Origin: Cyclospora cayetanensis | Taxonomy: Eukaryota; Apicomplexa; Conoidasida; Eucoccidiorida; Eimeriidae | DNA: 64,000 nucleotides | Reading direction: 5' to 3' | Assembly: GCF_002999335.1 (NCBI RefSeq) | Contig: NW_020312458.1 | Coordinates: 1 to 64,000, forward strand | Part shown: in pieces, positions 11,701 to 23,503 of the stretch | Position numbering within the stretch: the first letter of the stretch is position 1 | How the letters are laid out: the number at the start of each line of letters is the position of its first letter | The notes under the pieces: generated by a model | Told to the model about the DNA's origin: nothing | Seen by the model: only the letters and a program-made list of their open reading frames with translations | Databases searched by the model: none | Program-made: the position numbers and the translations under genes

Positions 11701-14700
11701 GAGTCACTGCGAGGTTTCTTTCTGGGTGCTGCGGCTGTGCCTCCAGGTTAAATTCATGCCGCTTCACAAGGGGCGTCGGTCTGCAGCGGTGTCTGGACAG
11801 CAGGGGGCCCCCAAAAGCCTTTTAGGGGCCCTTGCGGACGCTGGTTATACCAAGGCCCCCACACCCTACAAATCGGGTAGGTTCGCAGTGCCCCCTGCGG
11901 ATGCTGCCACGGCTGTCACCGCTGCTGCGTGTGTCTAGCGATTCACGTAGGTGAACGCGTCGGTAGCAGCAGCAGCAGCAGCAGTAGGGGTAGTAGTAGC
12001 AGCAGTAAGGGTAGCAGTAGCAGCAGCAGCAGTAGGGGTAGCAGTAGCAGCAGTAGCAGTAGGGGTAGTAGTAGCAGTAGGGGTAGTAGTAGTAGCAGTA
12101 GCAGTAGGGGTAGCAGTAGCAGCAGCAGCAGTAGGGGTAGCAGTAGCAGCAGCAGCAGTAGGGGTAGTAGTAGCAGTAGCAGTAGGGGTAGTAGTAGCAG
12201 CAGTAGCAGTAGGGGTAGTAGTAGCAGCAGTAGTAGTAGCAGCAGTAGCAGTAGGGGTAGCAGTAGCAGCAGTAGCAGTAGGGGTAGCAGTAACAGCAGC
12301 AGCAGTAGGGGTAGCAGTAGCAGCAGTAGCAGTAGGGGTAGCAGTAGCAGCAGCAGCAGTAGGGGTAGTAGTAGCAGCAGTAGCAGTAGGGGTAGCAGTA
12401 GCAGCAGCAGCAGTAGGGGTAGTAGTAGCAGCAGCAAGTTCACGTGCAGTGTGGCATGTGGGGCATACACTGCGATGTTTTCTTGAGGAGGCAGCAGGAG
12501 GTTCTCTGCGCTGCTTGTTGCTGCGTTGTAGTGCACATTGTTGATGATTCTGCCTCTCTGCTGTCTCCTCGGCGAGCCCTTCGCGGCTGCCTTCCTGAAG
12601 GTTCTCGAGTTAAGGATTCGCCTATTGCCTATGAAGTGCTCATTCCTCCTCCTAAGCCTGCTTTAGTACGTTGTTGTAAGGTCTTTGTTGCTGTCTGTCC
12701 ACGCAGCTGCCTGCTGCTGTTGCTTGTCAGCGTCTTCTCGAGTTGCTTTTTTTCCTGCAGTGCCGTCGCCTCAGCGTGGCATGTGAGGCGGCCTTTTACG
12801 CCGCTTCCCTGCCCGCTGCAGTCAATTCAAAGAATAGCTGTGATATGTAATAGAGCTTAGGCTAATGCACAGTCGACGGCTTTTTGGCCTTGCTGCTACG
12901 CCTTTTCTTCTGCTCCTTTCCTTTGGTCTGGGGCAGCAGCCTATGCTGCTGCTTCTGCTCGAAGGCGTGCGTGCATGTATGCGTGCATTGAAGGAGCGTA
13001 TATGCGTGCGTGTGTACATGCATGCATGCATGGATGTATTGAAGGAGCGTATCTGTGTGTATGTGCTTGCATGCATGGATGTATTGGAGGAGCGTATGTG
13101 CGTATATGTGTGTGTGTGTGCTTGCATGCATGCATGGATGTATCGAAGGAGCGTACGTGCTTATGTGTGTGTGTGTATGCATGCATGCATGTATGCATGC
13201 ATTGAAGGTGCTTATATGCGTGTGTATGTCCATGCATGCATGCATGGATGTATTGAAGGAGCGTATGTGCGTATGTGCTTATGTGTGTGTGCGTATGCAT
13301 GCATGCATGCATGTATGCATTGAAGGTGCTTATATGCGTGTGTATGTGCTTGCATGCATTGAAGGAGCGTATGAGTGTGTATGCATGCATTCGGTTGCTG
13401 TAGTGCGTGCAATGCTCCTCAAACGCAGGTCGATGAGGCCTCCCTAGTGCCCATAAGCGCGTTGCCTTCATGGGCGCAGACGGCGTTTGGTGGAATTCAG
13501 ACTTTGAATCCGAGGCAAAGTCGCGTGTATCCAGTGGCCTTTCTGTCCTCCGCGTCTTTTCTCGTCTGTGCTCCTACGGGGGCAGGCAAGACGAACATTG
13601 CTCTCCTCGCTCTCCTGCAGCAGCTCAACGAGCATCGCCACTTATCAGACGGCAAAGCCTCCAGGCGATCTCGCGGCAACAGCGGCAGCCCTCCCCCCCC
13701 CGACCCGAACACAACTGGGAGTACCCACAACCCCACCCCCGCGAACAGGCCCTCGAGCCCCACGCATGCGGACGCTCCCTGTACTGCCCCAGCCGAGTTA
13801 GAAGAGTGGTCTCCGCCTTCTGCCAAGCACTTCAAGGCAGTGTACATCGCTCCTCTGAAATCCTTGGCTGCTGAAGTCACCGCTAAATTCCAAGCGGCGC
13901 TGGCCCCTCTGCGAATTCGTGTGGCCGAGGCAACAGCAGACATGCCTGTCACTCGAAAGGAGATTGAACAAGTGCACGTGTTCGTCGCAGTGCCCGAAAA
14001 GCTGGATATTCTGACGCGCAATGTTTTCTCCATCTCGGGAGAGGGAGAATGCAGCCTGCTGGACACAATCAAATGCCTCATCTTGGACGAAGTGCATCTT
14101 TTAAACGAGAGAAGAGGCCCAGTGCTTGAAGCTCTCGTCGCCCGGCTTCTCAGACATTCAGAACGCTCGCAGAGGCTCACCCGGCTTGTCGGCATCTCTG
14201 CCACGCTCCCCAACTGGTGCGTTCAGTTATATTCTCGCTGGAGTGCTTTTCGGCTTTCCCTGTCTCCTCATTATGCGGATATTTTCCTGCTTGGTTGCAG
14301 GTCTCTTGAAAAAGCGGGTCTCCGGTGCCGTCTTCACTCGTGTCTGTATGCATGCGCAATAAAATAAAGTATCACCAACCGCATAAGTCTCCATGCGCAT
14401 CGACAGTCTGACGCTGCCGTTTCGCGTGCTCTGGGCTGCGGGGGCATTTGGTGTGTACAAAGCCCCCGCTTTCTTTATTTTCGATTGGTTAAGTACTTTT
14501 TCGGTTAATCCATTCAGTACAATCGCCGCTTTGTTGTTTCTGACTGCGATTTTTTCCGCCTTTGCATTGTTCTGTCTGTGCATCTGGGTGTAAAGAACCA
14601 CGCATGCGATGCGAGCCATTTTTTTTCGAGCCTGAGTTTCCTGCATGCGATTTCTTCGAGGCCGATCTGTGCACTTTCTGGGCTGCCTTTGTATATATCC

Positions 14701-17700
14701 ATATATGCTTCTCTGCAGGCGCGAGGTTGCTGACTTTTTGCTGGTATCGCCTTCGCATGCATTCTACTTTGGAGCCGATACGCGTCCAGTTCCCTTGATG
14801 CAGACGTACATGGGCATCAAGGAGATGGATTCTAACAAGCAGATGCGCGTCCTCGATGAGTGCACCTTCACAGCAGCGCTGTCAGTCGTGCAGAGGGGCC
14901 ACCAGGTGATGGTGTTCGTACACTCGAGACAAGGCACCGTGGCGACGGCTGAGGCTCTGGCAACGCTTGCGGCTTCTCGAGGGCATGCGGCTCTGTTCGC
15001 TTTGGCAAATCCAAACGCTCAGCAAAAGGCGTTGCTGCTGCAACTGGAGCGGAGCTCTCGCTATAACGAGTTTAAGGTCTTGGCTCCAAGGGGGTTTGCA
15101 GTGCATCATGCAGGAATGCTGCGATCGGATAGGACGCTTTCCGAACGGCTGTTTGCTTCTGGCGCCGTGCGGGTGCTCTGCTGCACCTCTACTCTCGCAT
15201 GGGGTGTGAATTTGCCAGCTCGCTGCGTCATTATCAAGGGCACCACCGTTTATTCCCCCCAAGAAGGCAGTGGCAACAAGGATATCGGCCCTCTGGATGT
15301 TGCGCAGGTGTTTGGAAGGGCGGGGAGGCCTCAATTCGACACCGTAGGAGAGGCTGTGCTGATCACGGAGTACAACAAAATAGCCAAGTACATTCGCTTG
15401 ATGACGTCTTCTCTGCCTGTAGAGTCGCGGCTGCTCGAAGATCTCCCGAACGCGCTCAACGCAGAGGTTGCGCTGGGGACCGTCTCCTCCGTCTCCGATG
15501 CAGCGGAGTGGCTGCGTTATACTTTCCTCTTTGTGCGCATGCGCTCACACCCGGAGGCCTATGGCGTGCGTCGTAGTGCTCTGGAAGATGATCCTACGTT
15601 GCAAAACCACCGCATGGCCCTTGTTGAAGCGGCTGCATCTCGCCTTAACGACTGTCGCCTCCTGCGCTTCCACAGACGCGCAGGGCGTCTCGATATCACA
15701 GATCTCGGCAGAATGGCGGCACGCTTCTACGTGGATTACGAAACGGCTCAAATGTTTGCCCGCGAACTAGACCGAGGGCATCTAACCGACGGCGATCTTC
15801 TTAGAATCCTCGGCTCTGCCAAAGACTTCGAGGGCATTCGCGTTCGCAAGGAAGAAGAGAAAGAACTTGCGAGTCTCAGAGGCAGTCGGGCCTGCCGCAT
15901 TCCTTGGCGGGGCGATCTCGACTCTGTGCCTTGCAAAGTCGCCACGCTTCTGCAAGCCTGTTTATCCAATGCCTCCCTTCAAGCCTCCTCTCTTATTACC
16001 GACGCGAACTACGTTTATGCGAATGCTGGACGGCTCGCGCGCGCACTTCTCACAGCGTCTCTCGCAGACACCGTGGGAAGGACGGACGAAGCAGAAAAAG
16101 TTCTTGAATGGACGAAGGCTATTGAAAGAGGTTTCTGGCCAGATGCATGTGTGCTCCGGCACTTTTGTAACCTCAACTGCTTCGCCCCCGACCCTCAAAA
16201 GCGGCGCTCACAGCAGCAGCAGCTGCTGCATCAGCAGCAGCAGGGCAGACAACAGCGCCTGTACTTGCGCCCGCAAGCTGTGGCGAAGGTGGAAAGATTG
16301 CGGTTCACGCAGGAGCGGCTCTTCTCCCTCTCCCTTCCCGAGTTGCAGAGCATATGCAGCAGCAAGGCTGACGGCGAGGATCTGTATAGGGCGCTGCGGC
16401 GGGTACCCATGGTAGAGGCAGAAGTGCTGGTCTCGTCGATCACTCATAACATCATCCGAGTCTCTCTTGCCGTGTCTTTCGTGGAGGATTTCTTGTGGAA
16501 TAGTGCGCTGCATGGAGCTGGAGAGTTGTATCACGTGTGGCTGTCGGAGAGTGACACCGGTGTGCTGCTCCATCAGGAGGTGCTGCATCTGACGAAAGCC
16601 CACGTCAAAGAGAAGCAGAAGCTGACCTTCGCGCTGCCCCTTCACGACCCCACCACGCAAACGCAGTTCGCGATCAGCATCATCAGCGACAGGTGGATCG
16701 GCGTCTCTTGCACCTGCCCCTTTGCAGCGTCGCAGTTCTCTGCGTCTGGATTCTCTGCGGCAGCTGCAACGCCGCTGCTCGACATGCATCCCGTGCCCGT
16801 GACAGCCTTGCAGAACGCTCGCTACGAGTCTCTCTACAACTTCTCCTTCTTCAACCCCATACAGTCTCAAGTGTTTCACGTGTGTTACCACACGGACTAC
16901 AACGTGTTGTTGGGAGCTCCTACGGGCAGTGGAAAGACGATTGTTGCAGAGCTCACCATTCTGCGCGCACTAAGGTGCTACCCAGGACAGAAGGTGGTGT
17001 ATATTGCGCCTTTGAAGGCCCTTGCAGCCGAAAGACTGCAAGACTGGCGTCAGCGACTCGGGAAGGTTCTAGGTCTGAGAGTCGTGCAGATGACGGCAGA
17101 CACGGACGAGGAAGAAGAAGTGAATCCCCGTCTCGCAGACCTCTTTGTTTGCACCCCTGAAAAGTGGGATGGACTGTCGAGACAGTGGAGGACGCGAGAC
17201 TTCGTCGCCGCTGTAGGCCTCCTCATCATTGATGAAATTCACCTGCTTGGGCAGGAAAGAGGTAATGCCATCAGGCAGCAAACAGGGAGAGGTCGACACT
17301 GGGCTGTCGCAGGGAGTCGTCAACCTTCAGAAAGGCGTTACAAGTGCAGAGAGAGAGATAATTACGATATATATGTGCAGAGAGAGAGAGAACTACGATA
17401 TATATGTGCAGAGAGAGAGAGAACTACGATATATATGTGCAGAGAGAGAGAGAGAACTACGATGTATATATATACATATGCAGAACAAAAAGTGTAGAGA
17501 GACGTATTTATCGTTTGGTCACTTGGGAGGCGAAGAGTGGCCGTCTGAAGCGGCTACTCTTCGCTTGCAATAAACGCAACGTAGTGACTTGCATGTCGGG
17601 TGTTTAGGGGATCAACTGGCATTCACAGCCCTCTTTTGAAAGAAGAGGGGGAGAAAGAGAGGATGATGATGAATCCTCTTGCTGCATGTGTTTAGGCGGA

Positions 17701-20700
17701 AACTTTTCTTTGGCAGGAGGTGGTGTCTGTATGCACAGGTCCCGTGCTTGAGGCGATTGTGAGCCGCATGCGCTTCATCAGCAGCCAAGCCTCGCGGAGA
17801 GTGCGTCTTGTGGGGCTTTCTACGGCGCTGGCGAATGCTGGCGACGTTGCCGCGTGGATTGGCATCGGCAGAGTTGGGTTGTTTAGCTTTAGGCCAGCTG
17901 TCAGACCTGTTCCCTGCACGGTGCACATTGCAGGTAGGCTATTAGTCTTGTCGTGACGTGTGGGAGCGCCTTCGCAGCTGCGCACATTTTGGCGGCGGCT
18001 CGCGCAAGAGGGAGGGAAGGGGTGTAGAGAAAGGCTCCAAAAATCTCGCTCGTAGTCGTTCTCGAAGCACAACTGTGAGGTATGCTTCTGCGGCTCAATG
18101 CGCGCGTGGAGGCTGGTCGAGAAATCGGAGTCTCCCTAGCGATGACTCTCTCCCGAGTGCTCTGTTTGCGTGCTCCCCTGTAGGCTTTGCGCAGAAGGCC
18201 TTCTGCCCCCGGATGGCTGCGATGAATAAGCCAACTTTCGATGCCATTCTAACGCATGCGCTGGCAGACAGTCGCAGCGCGTCCCTCTCGACGGAGCGGC
18301 AAGGCATCTACAGCACCGTTCCTCCTTCTCCGCCTTCTCTTACCTCAGGAAAGGAGATTTCTGCCGCTGCAGCAGCAGCAGCGTCCACAGCAGCAGCGCC
18401 AGCAAGGCTCAGACCTGTGCTGGTGTTTGTAGCTTCCCGACGGCAGACGCGACTCACAGCCAAAGAACTCATCGCCTTGCAGCACATGCACGAAGGCGGC
18501 ACACTTTTCTTATGGCTCCAAAGCGAGCAGCAGAAGACGGAGTATGCTAAGGCCATCTCCCGCGTGAAGGCGAGTCTCCCGTCCTTTCCCTGCCGGCAGA
18601 CAGACAGACAGCCGAACTCCAAGCCTCGTAACCCCTTCGCACGCGACACTGCGAGTCTTCCTCCCTCCTTCCCACCACGGGAAGCGCTGATCGTCTTAGA
18701 GGGCCACTCCTCGTAGCCTCTTAGACAGACCGCTCGAAGCCTCCTCCAGCTGAACTGCAGGCTTCTAAGGAGCTCACAATTGCCCCTGCGCAGTGCCTCC
18801 TTACTCGCTCGCTCTTTTGCAGGATGCGACGCTTCGCTCGGTGCTGCTGCACGGAGTGGCCATACACCACGCAGGCCTCTCTCCGGCTGACCGCGAGATC
18901 GCAGCTCACCTCTTTTCCCTGGGCTGTGTAAGAGTCTTAGTTGCTACCGCCACGTTGGCATGGGGCCTCAATTTGCCAGCCAGACTCGTTGTGATCAAAG
19001 TAAGAGAGGCTTGCTAAGATCGGCAGGCGTGCGGCATTTCTTATGCCACGCCTCAGTCTCCCACCACTTGCCGCGCTGCCACCCGTGGGCTTTGCGGCGG
19101 AGCTCCAACACACTGCTGGCTCTGACACCTCTTTTCTGGTCGCTCTGCACTCTAGCCGCGCAAGAGCTGTTGTGGACGCTTAGCCGCAGCTGGGCCGATC
19201 TGTGTGGCTGCACCCTAAACGGAAACTGCAGAAAAACTGCTCTCTGCGCTCGAGCAGCTTCACGCGCAAAATAAGGGGGAAAAGCAGCGTCCTTGTCTGC
19301 CTCAGGGAACCGAATACTTCGACGGCAAAACAAAACGCTACACGGATATGCCCGTCACCGACATCCTCCAGGTAATACAATGAGCCCCCTTTTCTTGCTT
19401 GCATGCGGTGCAGTGCAAAGCAATCCAATGCAATGCAATGCACAGAATGCAGTGCAATGCATTGCATACGCGAATGCATGAAGATGAAGGCCTCTGCACA
19501 TGCGAGACGGCATGTCGAGACATCCAAGGCTCGACACATAGAGGCTGTCGTGTTTCTACCTTGCCCGTTGCAGGCATGCACTTGTCGAAGTCTCCGCATG
19601 CTAGAAAAGAAAGCCCCATTTAAAGCATCCACTCGCTTCTCCACAGTGTCTTTTTGTTCCATGCTCGCATGGCGGCCTGGCAGCCTGCTGTCAGAGGCGT
19701 CCACTGCCTCTTGCGTCGGCTTGCTCATCGGCATTTGACATCTTTCCTGGGTGTATGCGAACATATCTACATTATGCATGCATGCATACATACATACATA
19801 CATACATGCATGCATGCATACATGCATGCATACATCCATACATACATACATACATACATGCATACATCCATACGTATATGCATACACAAATTATGCAAAG
19901 CTTCCTGCATATATATATATATATATGCATGCATACATTATATGTACATGATACATATATGCCTACACTGTACATACATACATATATGCCCATATCCTAC
20001 ATACATGCGTACATGTCTGGATGCTACATACCTTCCTACATACCTACACGCATGCATACAGCTATCGCCAGTAGACGATTGTTGCGCGCGTGTTTGGCCT
20101 GGCTGCATCCATGCGCCTGTGGCTAGCTGCTGCTTGGTGGCATTTGGGGTGTGTGACACAGATGATAGGTAGGGCAGGTCGTCCCCAGTTTGATACGGAG
20201 GCGGTGGCAGTCGTTTTCTGTGAAGAAAGCAAGAAGAGCTTCTTGAAGCGTTTCCTGTATCTCCCCTTCCCAGTTGAATCGTGTCTTCACCTCTGCCTTC
20301 CTGAGCATCTCAATGCTGAGATCGTTGCTGGAACTATCCGCAATAAGACTATGGCCATCGACTACCTCACGTGGACGTACTTCTTCAGGTAATGTGGGGA
20401 ATTTCTAGTACGGGCTGTCTGGCAGGGGGTTCAAGAGCACGGCCTTTTTGCATGCAAGGCTAGGGCCTCTTTTTGGCGGGAGCAAATCAATTACTACCGG
20501 AAAAAGTTTATTGTAGAACCCGAATAGTGCAAGGGCATTTGGCCATCAAGAAGGGAGCGAGGCTGCCTCCGATTTGCTGTCTCGCGTCCTCTTAGGCGTC
20601 TTGCTTCCAATCCAGGGTATTATAGCTCGGAGTTGCTGACTGAAGACACGCGAGGGGGCAGCGTTGCCGCAGCAGAACGAAGAAGGCAAATGATCGCCAA

Positions 20701-23503
20701 GTACCTTGACAGACTCGTCAGCAGCAGTCTAGACACGCTGCTTGAGCTGGGCTGTATATCGCTGCGACTCCCCGAGCCGTGGGAGCAGGCGGGTGATGCT
20801 GCATGCGCATCCGCAGACGCAGACACAACTGCTGAGAAGGAGAAGGACAAGCAGGGCACAGGCTTTCGACAGATCCTGCTGAGTCAGCAGCAAGAGCAAC
20901 ACGAAATGCTGGAACCCATTATCGAGGCAACTCCGCTTGGTCGAATCGCGTGCTTTTACTACATCGCGCCAAAAACCTCAAAAATGCTGCAGGACAAGAT
21001 GCAGCCGGAGGCCCCTTATCTGTCTTTCGTAGATATCCTGAGGCTTTTGACGGATGCAGAAGAGTTTTCGCAAATGCCACTGAGGTATGAAAACGGGCTG
21101 TATTCCCCCCCACCGCTTTAATAGCCGATTCTGCTTTGGGGTTGGCGGCTGTATACTTTCGAACTGCGGCACGGCTCCTGACTGCGTGTGTGTCTGCCGC
21201 TCCTGTTGCTGCATCTCTCTGTCCTGAACATCGAATGCGAAAAATGCCGGTGTATATATGCAGACACAACGAAGAGATCCACAACGCTGAGTTGGCTCGA
21301 GAGTGCCCTCTCCCTGTGCGGGGAGATAGCTTTGACTCTCCCCACACGAAAACTTTTCTTCTGCTACAGGCCTGCATGTTCAAAAGGCCTATGCCCGTTT
21401 CCGATTATATCACGGATCTTAAGAGCGCTCTCGAGAACTCCATGCGAGTCATTCAGGTACACTACTCCCTCCATTTCTGCGCAGCTGCCTGCGGCTACAG
21501 GAGGGGCACTGCCACACTGGGCTGCTGCTATCTACCTCCCTTTCTCCCCTCCCCCCGTGTTCATGGCAAGGGCCTGTATGAGCCTTTGGAGTTTTCTCAG
21601 TGTCGCTGCGACGGGTGACGTGCTTTCTCCGGAGTCTGAGCCATAAGTGTAATGTCTCTAGAGCAACGACTGTTGGCGCTTTGTCCTTTTTGCTGAATCC
21701 AAGGGTAGCAGTGCGTCGGGGTATGCGAGTGACTAAAGACCGCTAATATTTTTGCTTGCGCAGACACGTCGCGTCTTCCCTAGGCGGCCTGCAGGGGCAG
21801 TGAGAAGGCGGGGAGCTGTTGGCTCTTTTGCTGGTGATGCACATGTGTGGCACTTGTTTGTGTTTTGCGTTGCCTGTCTTGCTGCGCGTGTGTGTGCTTA
21901 AGGCTATGATTGACGTGGCTGCGGAGGAAGCGCAGCTGCAGTACGCCCTCAGGACGATCCTCTTGCTGCAGTGTCTTCGGAGCGCCACACACCCCGCCCG
22001 CAGCAGTCTTTATGTCCTCCCCCACATGACGGATGCTGTTGTCGCAGCACTAAGGCAACAGGGGATTGTATCCCTTGCCCACGTGAGTGCTAAGGGCCTA
22101 GGAGAGCTTCGCGGGTCTGGAGTTCGCAGCGTGCAGTAGCCGTTTATTTTTCTAGAAGAGTCTCATCATGTTTTCTTGAGGTAGTGCTTTCAGAAACTTT
22201 TGGCGAGTTGAGCGGCGTGCTGTGTGCCAGTTCTAGAAGGCTTTACTGACGTCGTCTCTTGACTCTTGGAGGGGAGGGCTGTCTGTTCACGGAATGTCTA
22301 CTCAAAGCTGGGTGTGTGTGTCGTTTTATTCTCCACGCAGCTGCTGGAGGACCGATCTGCCGCCGCGTCATTGACTCGTTCTGGCCTCACTCTCCACGAG
22401 AAGAATGAGGTTCTGTCCTTCCTTGCACGCATTCCCAGGCTGCGCATGAGGTGGTTTCTGTACGCTGCAACGACAGCGACGGAGGGAAGCGGTGCAGGAG
22501 GAGAAGAGGCGGACGAGGAAGAACTTGTTTTCACGCAAGTGGAGCAACAAGTCATACGGAGAGACGACGGTAAAAGCAAGTGCTTTGCGAATGCTGGTTT
22601 TTCTGATACTGGATCTCTACCTACTCAACCTGAGATACTCTCTTTCGCTGCCGGTGCTTTTGCTTCTTTACAGGTCAGCCCGTCAAGTGCTTCATCATCC
22701 CTGCAGGCACCGACCTTCAGCTGGAGGTTCACGTGAGAGCTTTGGGGCCCCTAGGAGGCGCATCCAATGATACGGCAGCGAAGCGCGACAATTTACCCTC
22801 TTCGAGCTGGTATGTATAGGAGTTTGTTCAGGCCTGGGCTGAGCTCATCCAGGGGGGACGAGTCGGTCTTGCTGCATCGGTGTATGTGAAACCTAAGAGT
22901 GGGAGGCTTTTGCTCAGACAGTGGTTTCATCGAATCAAGAATCTTGAGCCTATCGGCCACGCTGTGCAGGTTTGTCATCCTTGGAGACGTCGACGATGCC
23001 GCCGACGAACTAGTGGCGTTGCGCCGTCTCAGGATACGCCCCTATGGCCACAGCAAGCTGATTCTTGAGTGAGTTGTGTGCCATCTCCACACCCTGTTGT
23101 CTTTCCGCTTCCTTATTCGAGCCCTGCTGCTTGGTACCGGCTCCTGTGGGCCTTTCAATCCTCGCCAATCGCTAGCAATTTGTCAGACTTCATTTCAAGT
23201 GGAGCTGCTCAACAGCTCGTTTCTCTCTTTCTCTCGTTGTGGGGCCCCTCCACCCCTTCTGCGATTCTGCCTCCCCACATAAGCCTTTCCCGTCTCCTGC
23301 GCTGTTTGTGTCTCTTTCCCTGAAATTGTGCCTCTACGCCCCCAAATGGCATCTGTCTCTCATGCTGCTGCTTATTGCCTAATGTCCTCAGATTCTCAGC
23401 GCCAGAAGAGGCGGGAGAGGTGTTTTCTCTCTCTCTCTTTTTATGTAACGACACATACGTAGGTGTCGATCAAGAGGCCACCTTGACTTTCAAAACGCAA
23501 TGA
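8476..23503 (+). CDS. ASCC3: ASCC3/Slh1-type Ski2-like RNA/DNA helicase
   Basis: This is a double-cassette helicase of the ASC-1/ribosome-quality-trigger complex; homologues split collided ribosomes and unwind DNA for alkylation repair. My 19 exons: 8476-9844, 10220-10597, 11176-11456, 11747-11930, 12532-12665, 13429-14216, 14719-17261, 17739-17933, 18184-18563, 18823-18999, 19306-19371, 20162-20388, 20596-21084, 21264-21456, 21903-22082, 22341-22569, 22674-22809, 22970-23068, 23392-23503. All phases join, giving about 2719 aa. Cassette 1: APTGAGKT (about residue 830), [22 protein letters not shown]. Cassette 2: APTGSGKT (about 1777), [22 protein letters not shown] (about 2167). Each is followed by a Sec63-type region; the C-terminus is an FN3-like fold ending near [12 protein letters not shown]. 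The intact second GRAGR motif and the block [15 protein letters not shown] point to ASCC3, not Brr2. The N-terminal 780 residues are divergent and rich in Ala/Ser. Least certain are the donor at 11930 and the start codon. Confidence 0.9.
8674..8815 (+). repeat. AGC/AGT poly-Ser tract in ASCC3 exon 1
   Basis: Trinucleotide AGC/AGT repeats encode a Ser-rich run near residues 67-113 of the predicted ASCC3. The frame stays open through the tract into sequence resembling the ASCC3 N-terminal helical region. Confidence 0.8.
9898..10122 (+). repeat. 21-bp minisatellite in ASCC3 intron 1
   Basis: About ten near-identical copies of a 21-bp unit (consensus AGAAGCAGCAATAATTGCCTT, last base variable) lie between the exon 1 donor at 9845 and the exon 2 acceptor at 10219. 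The unit is open in one frame as (RSSNNCL)n, but the ASCC3 frame has a stop before it. Confidence 0.9.
10910..11158 (+). repeat. TGTATGTGTG microsatellite in ASCC3 intron 2
   Basis: TG-rich imperfect repeats with an approximately 60-bp higher-order period (GTACATGTGTATGTGTATG blocks) fill the end of intron 2. The Cys/Val-rich plus-strand frames and His/Thr-rich minus-strand frames are artefacts. Confidence 0.85.
11600..11700 (+). repeat. GTTGTTGTCGTTCTTGTGGCT tandem repeat
   Basis: GTT-rich imperfect repeats of about 20-27 bp lie in intron 3 of ASCC3, between the donor at 11457 and the acceptor at 11746. Confidence 0.65.
11960..12437 (+). repeat. AGC/AGT/GGT trinucleotide array in ASCC3 intron 4
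   Basis: About 480 bp are made of AGCAGCAGTAGGGGTAGTAGT-like units. They are free of stops in two plus frames (Ser/Arg/Gly and Val/Ala) and in a Leu/Pro minus frame. Neither plus frame matches the phase of the next exon at 12532, so an intron is the simplest reading. Confidence 0.85.
12960..13395 (+). repeat. GAAGGAGCGTAT minisatellite in ASCC3 intron 5
   Basis: Eight copies of a core like TTGAAGGAGCGTATGTGCG start near 12987, 13038, 13083, 13142, 13201, 13252, 13319 and 13358. They are separated by TGTG and GCATGCATGCATGGATGTA filler, giving a 40-67-bp period. Long open frames here on both strands are repeat artefacts. Confidence 0.88.
17340..17485 (+). repeat. AGAGAG-ACGATATATATGTGC repeat, ASCC3 intron 7
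   Basis: Four consecutive copies of a 27-31-bp unit ending ACGATATATATGTGC, with a variable AGAGAG run. They lie in the intron between the donor at 17262 and the acceptor at 17738. Confidence 0.85.
19395..20060 (+). repeat. GCAAT and CATA/TGCATG repeats, ASCC3 intron 11
   Basis: A short run of GCAATGCAATGCA-like units (19415-19475) is followed by CATACATA/TGCATGCA repeats (about 19770-20055). Both lie in the 790-bp intron between exons ending 19371 and starting 20162. Confidence 0.85.

Noticed and set aside
11943..12544. Three long overlapping frames (Ser/Gly/Arg, Val/Ala, Leu/Pro)
   Set aside because: All are readings of one trinucleotide array; none matches the phase of the next ASCC3 exon.
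12862..13471. Long Cys/Met- and His/Thr-rich frames on both strands
   Set aside because: They come from the GCATGCATG/TGTG minisatellite in ASCC3 intron 5.
14217..14718. Hydrophobic open frames near 14230-14600 as exons
   Set aside because: They lie in an intron whose flanking exons join in phase (TG|G) to give the expected ASCC3 sequence.
13375..23503. Brr2 (SNRNP200) as the identity of the helicase
   Set aside because: The second cassette keeps canonical GRAGRPQFD, and blocks such as [15 protein letters not shown] and [11 protein letters not shown] fit ASCC3/Slh1 rather than Brr2.
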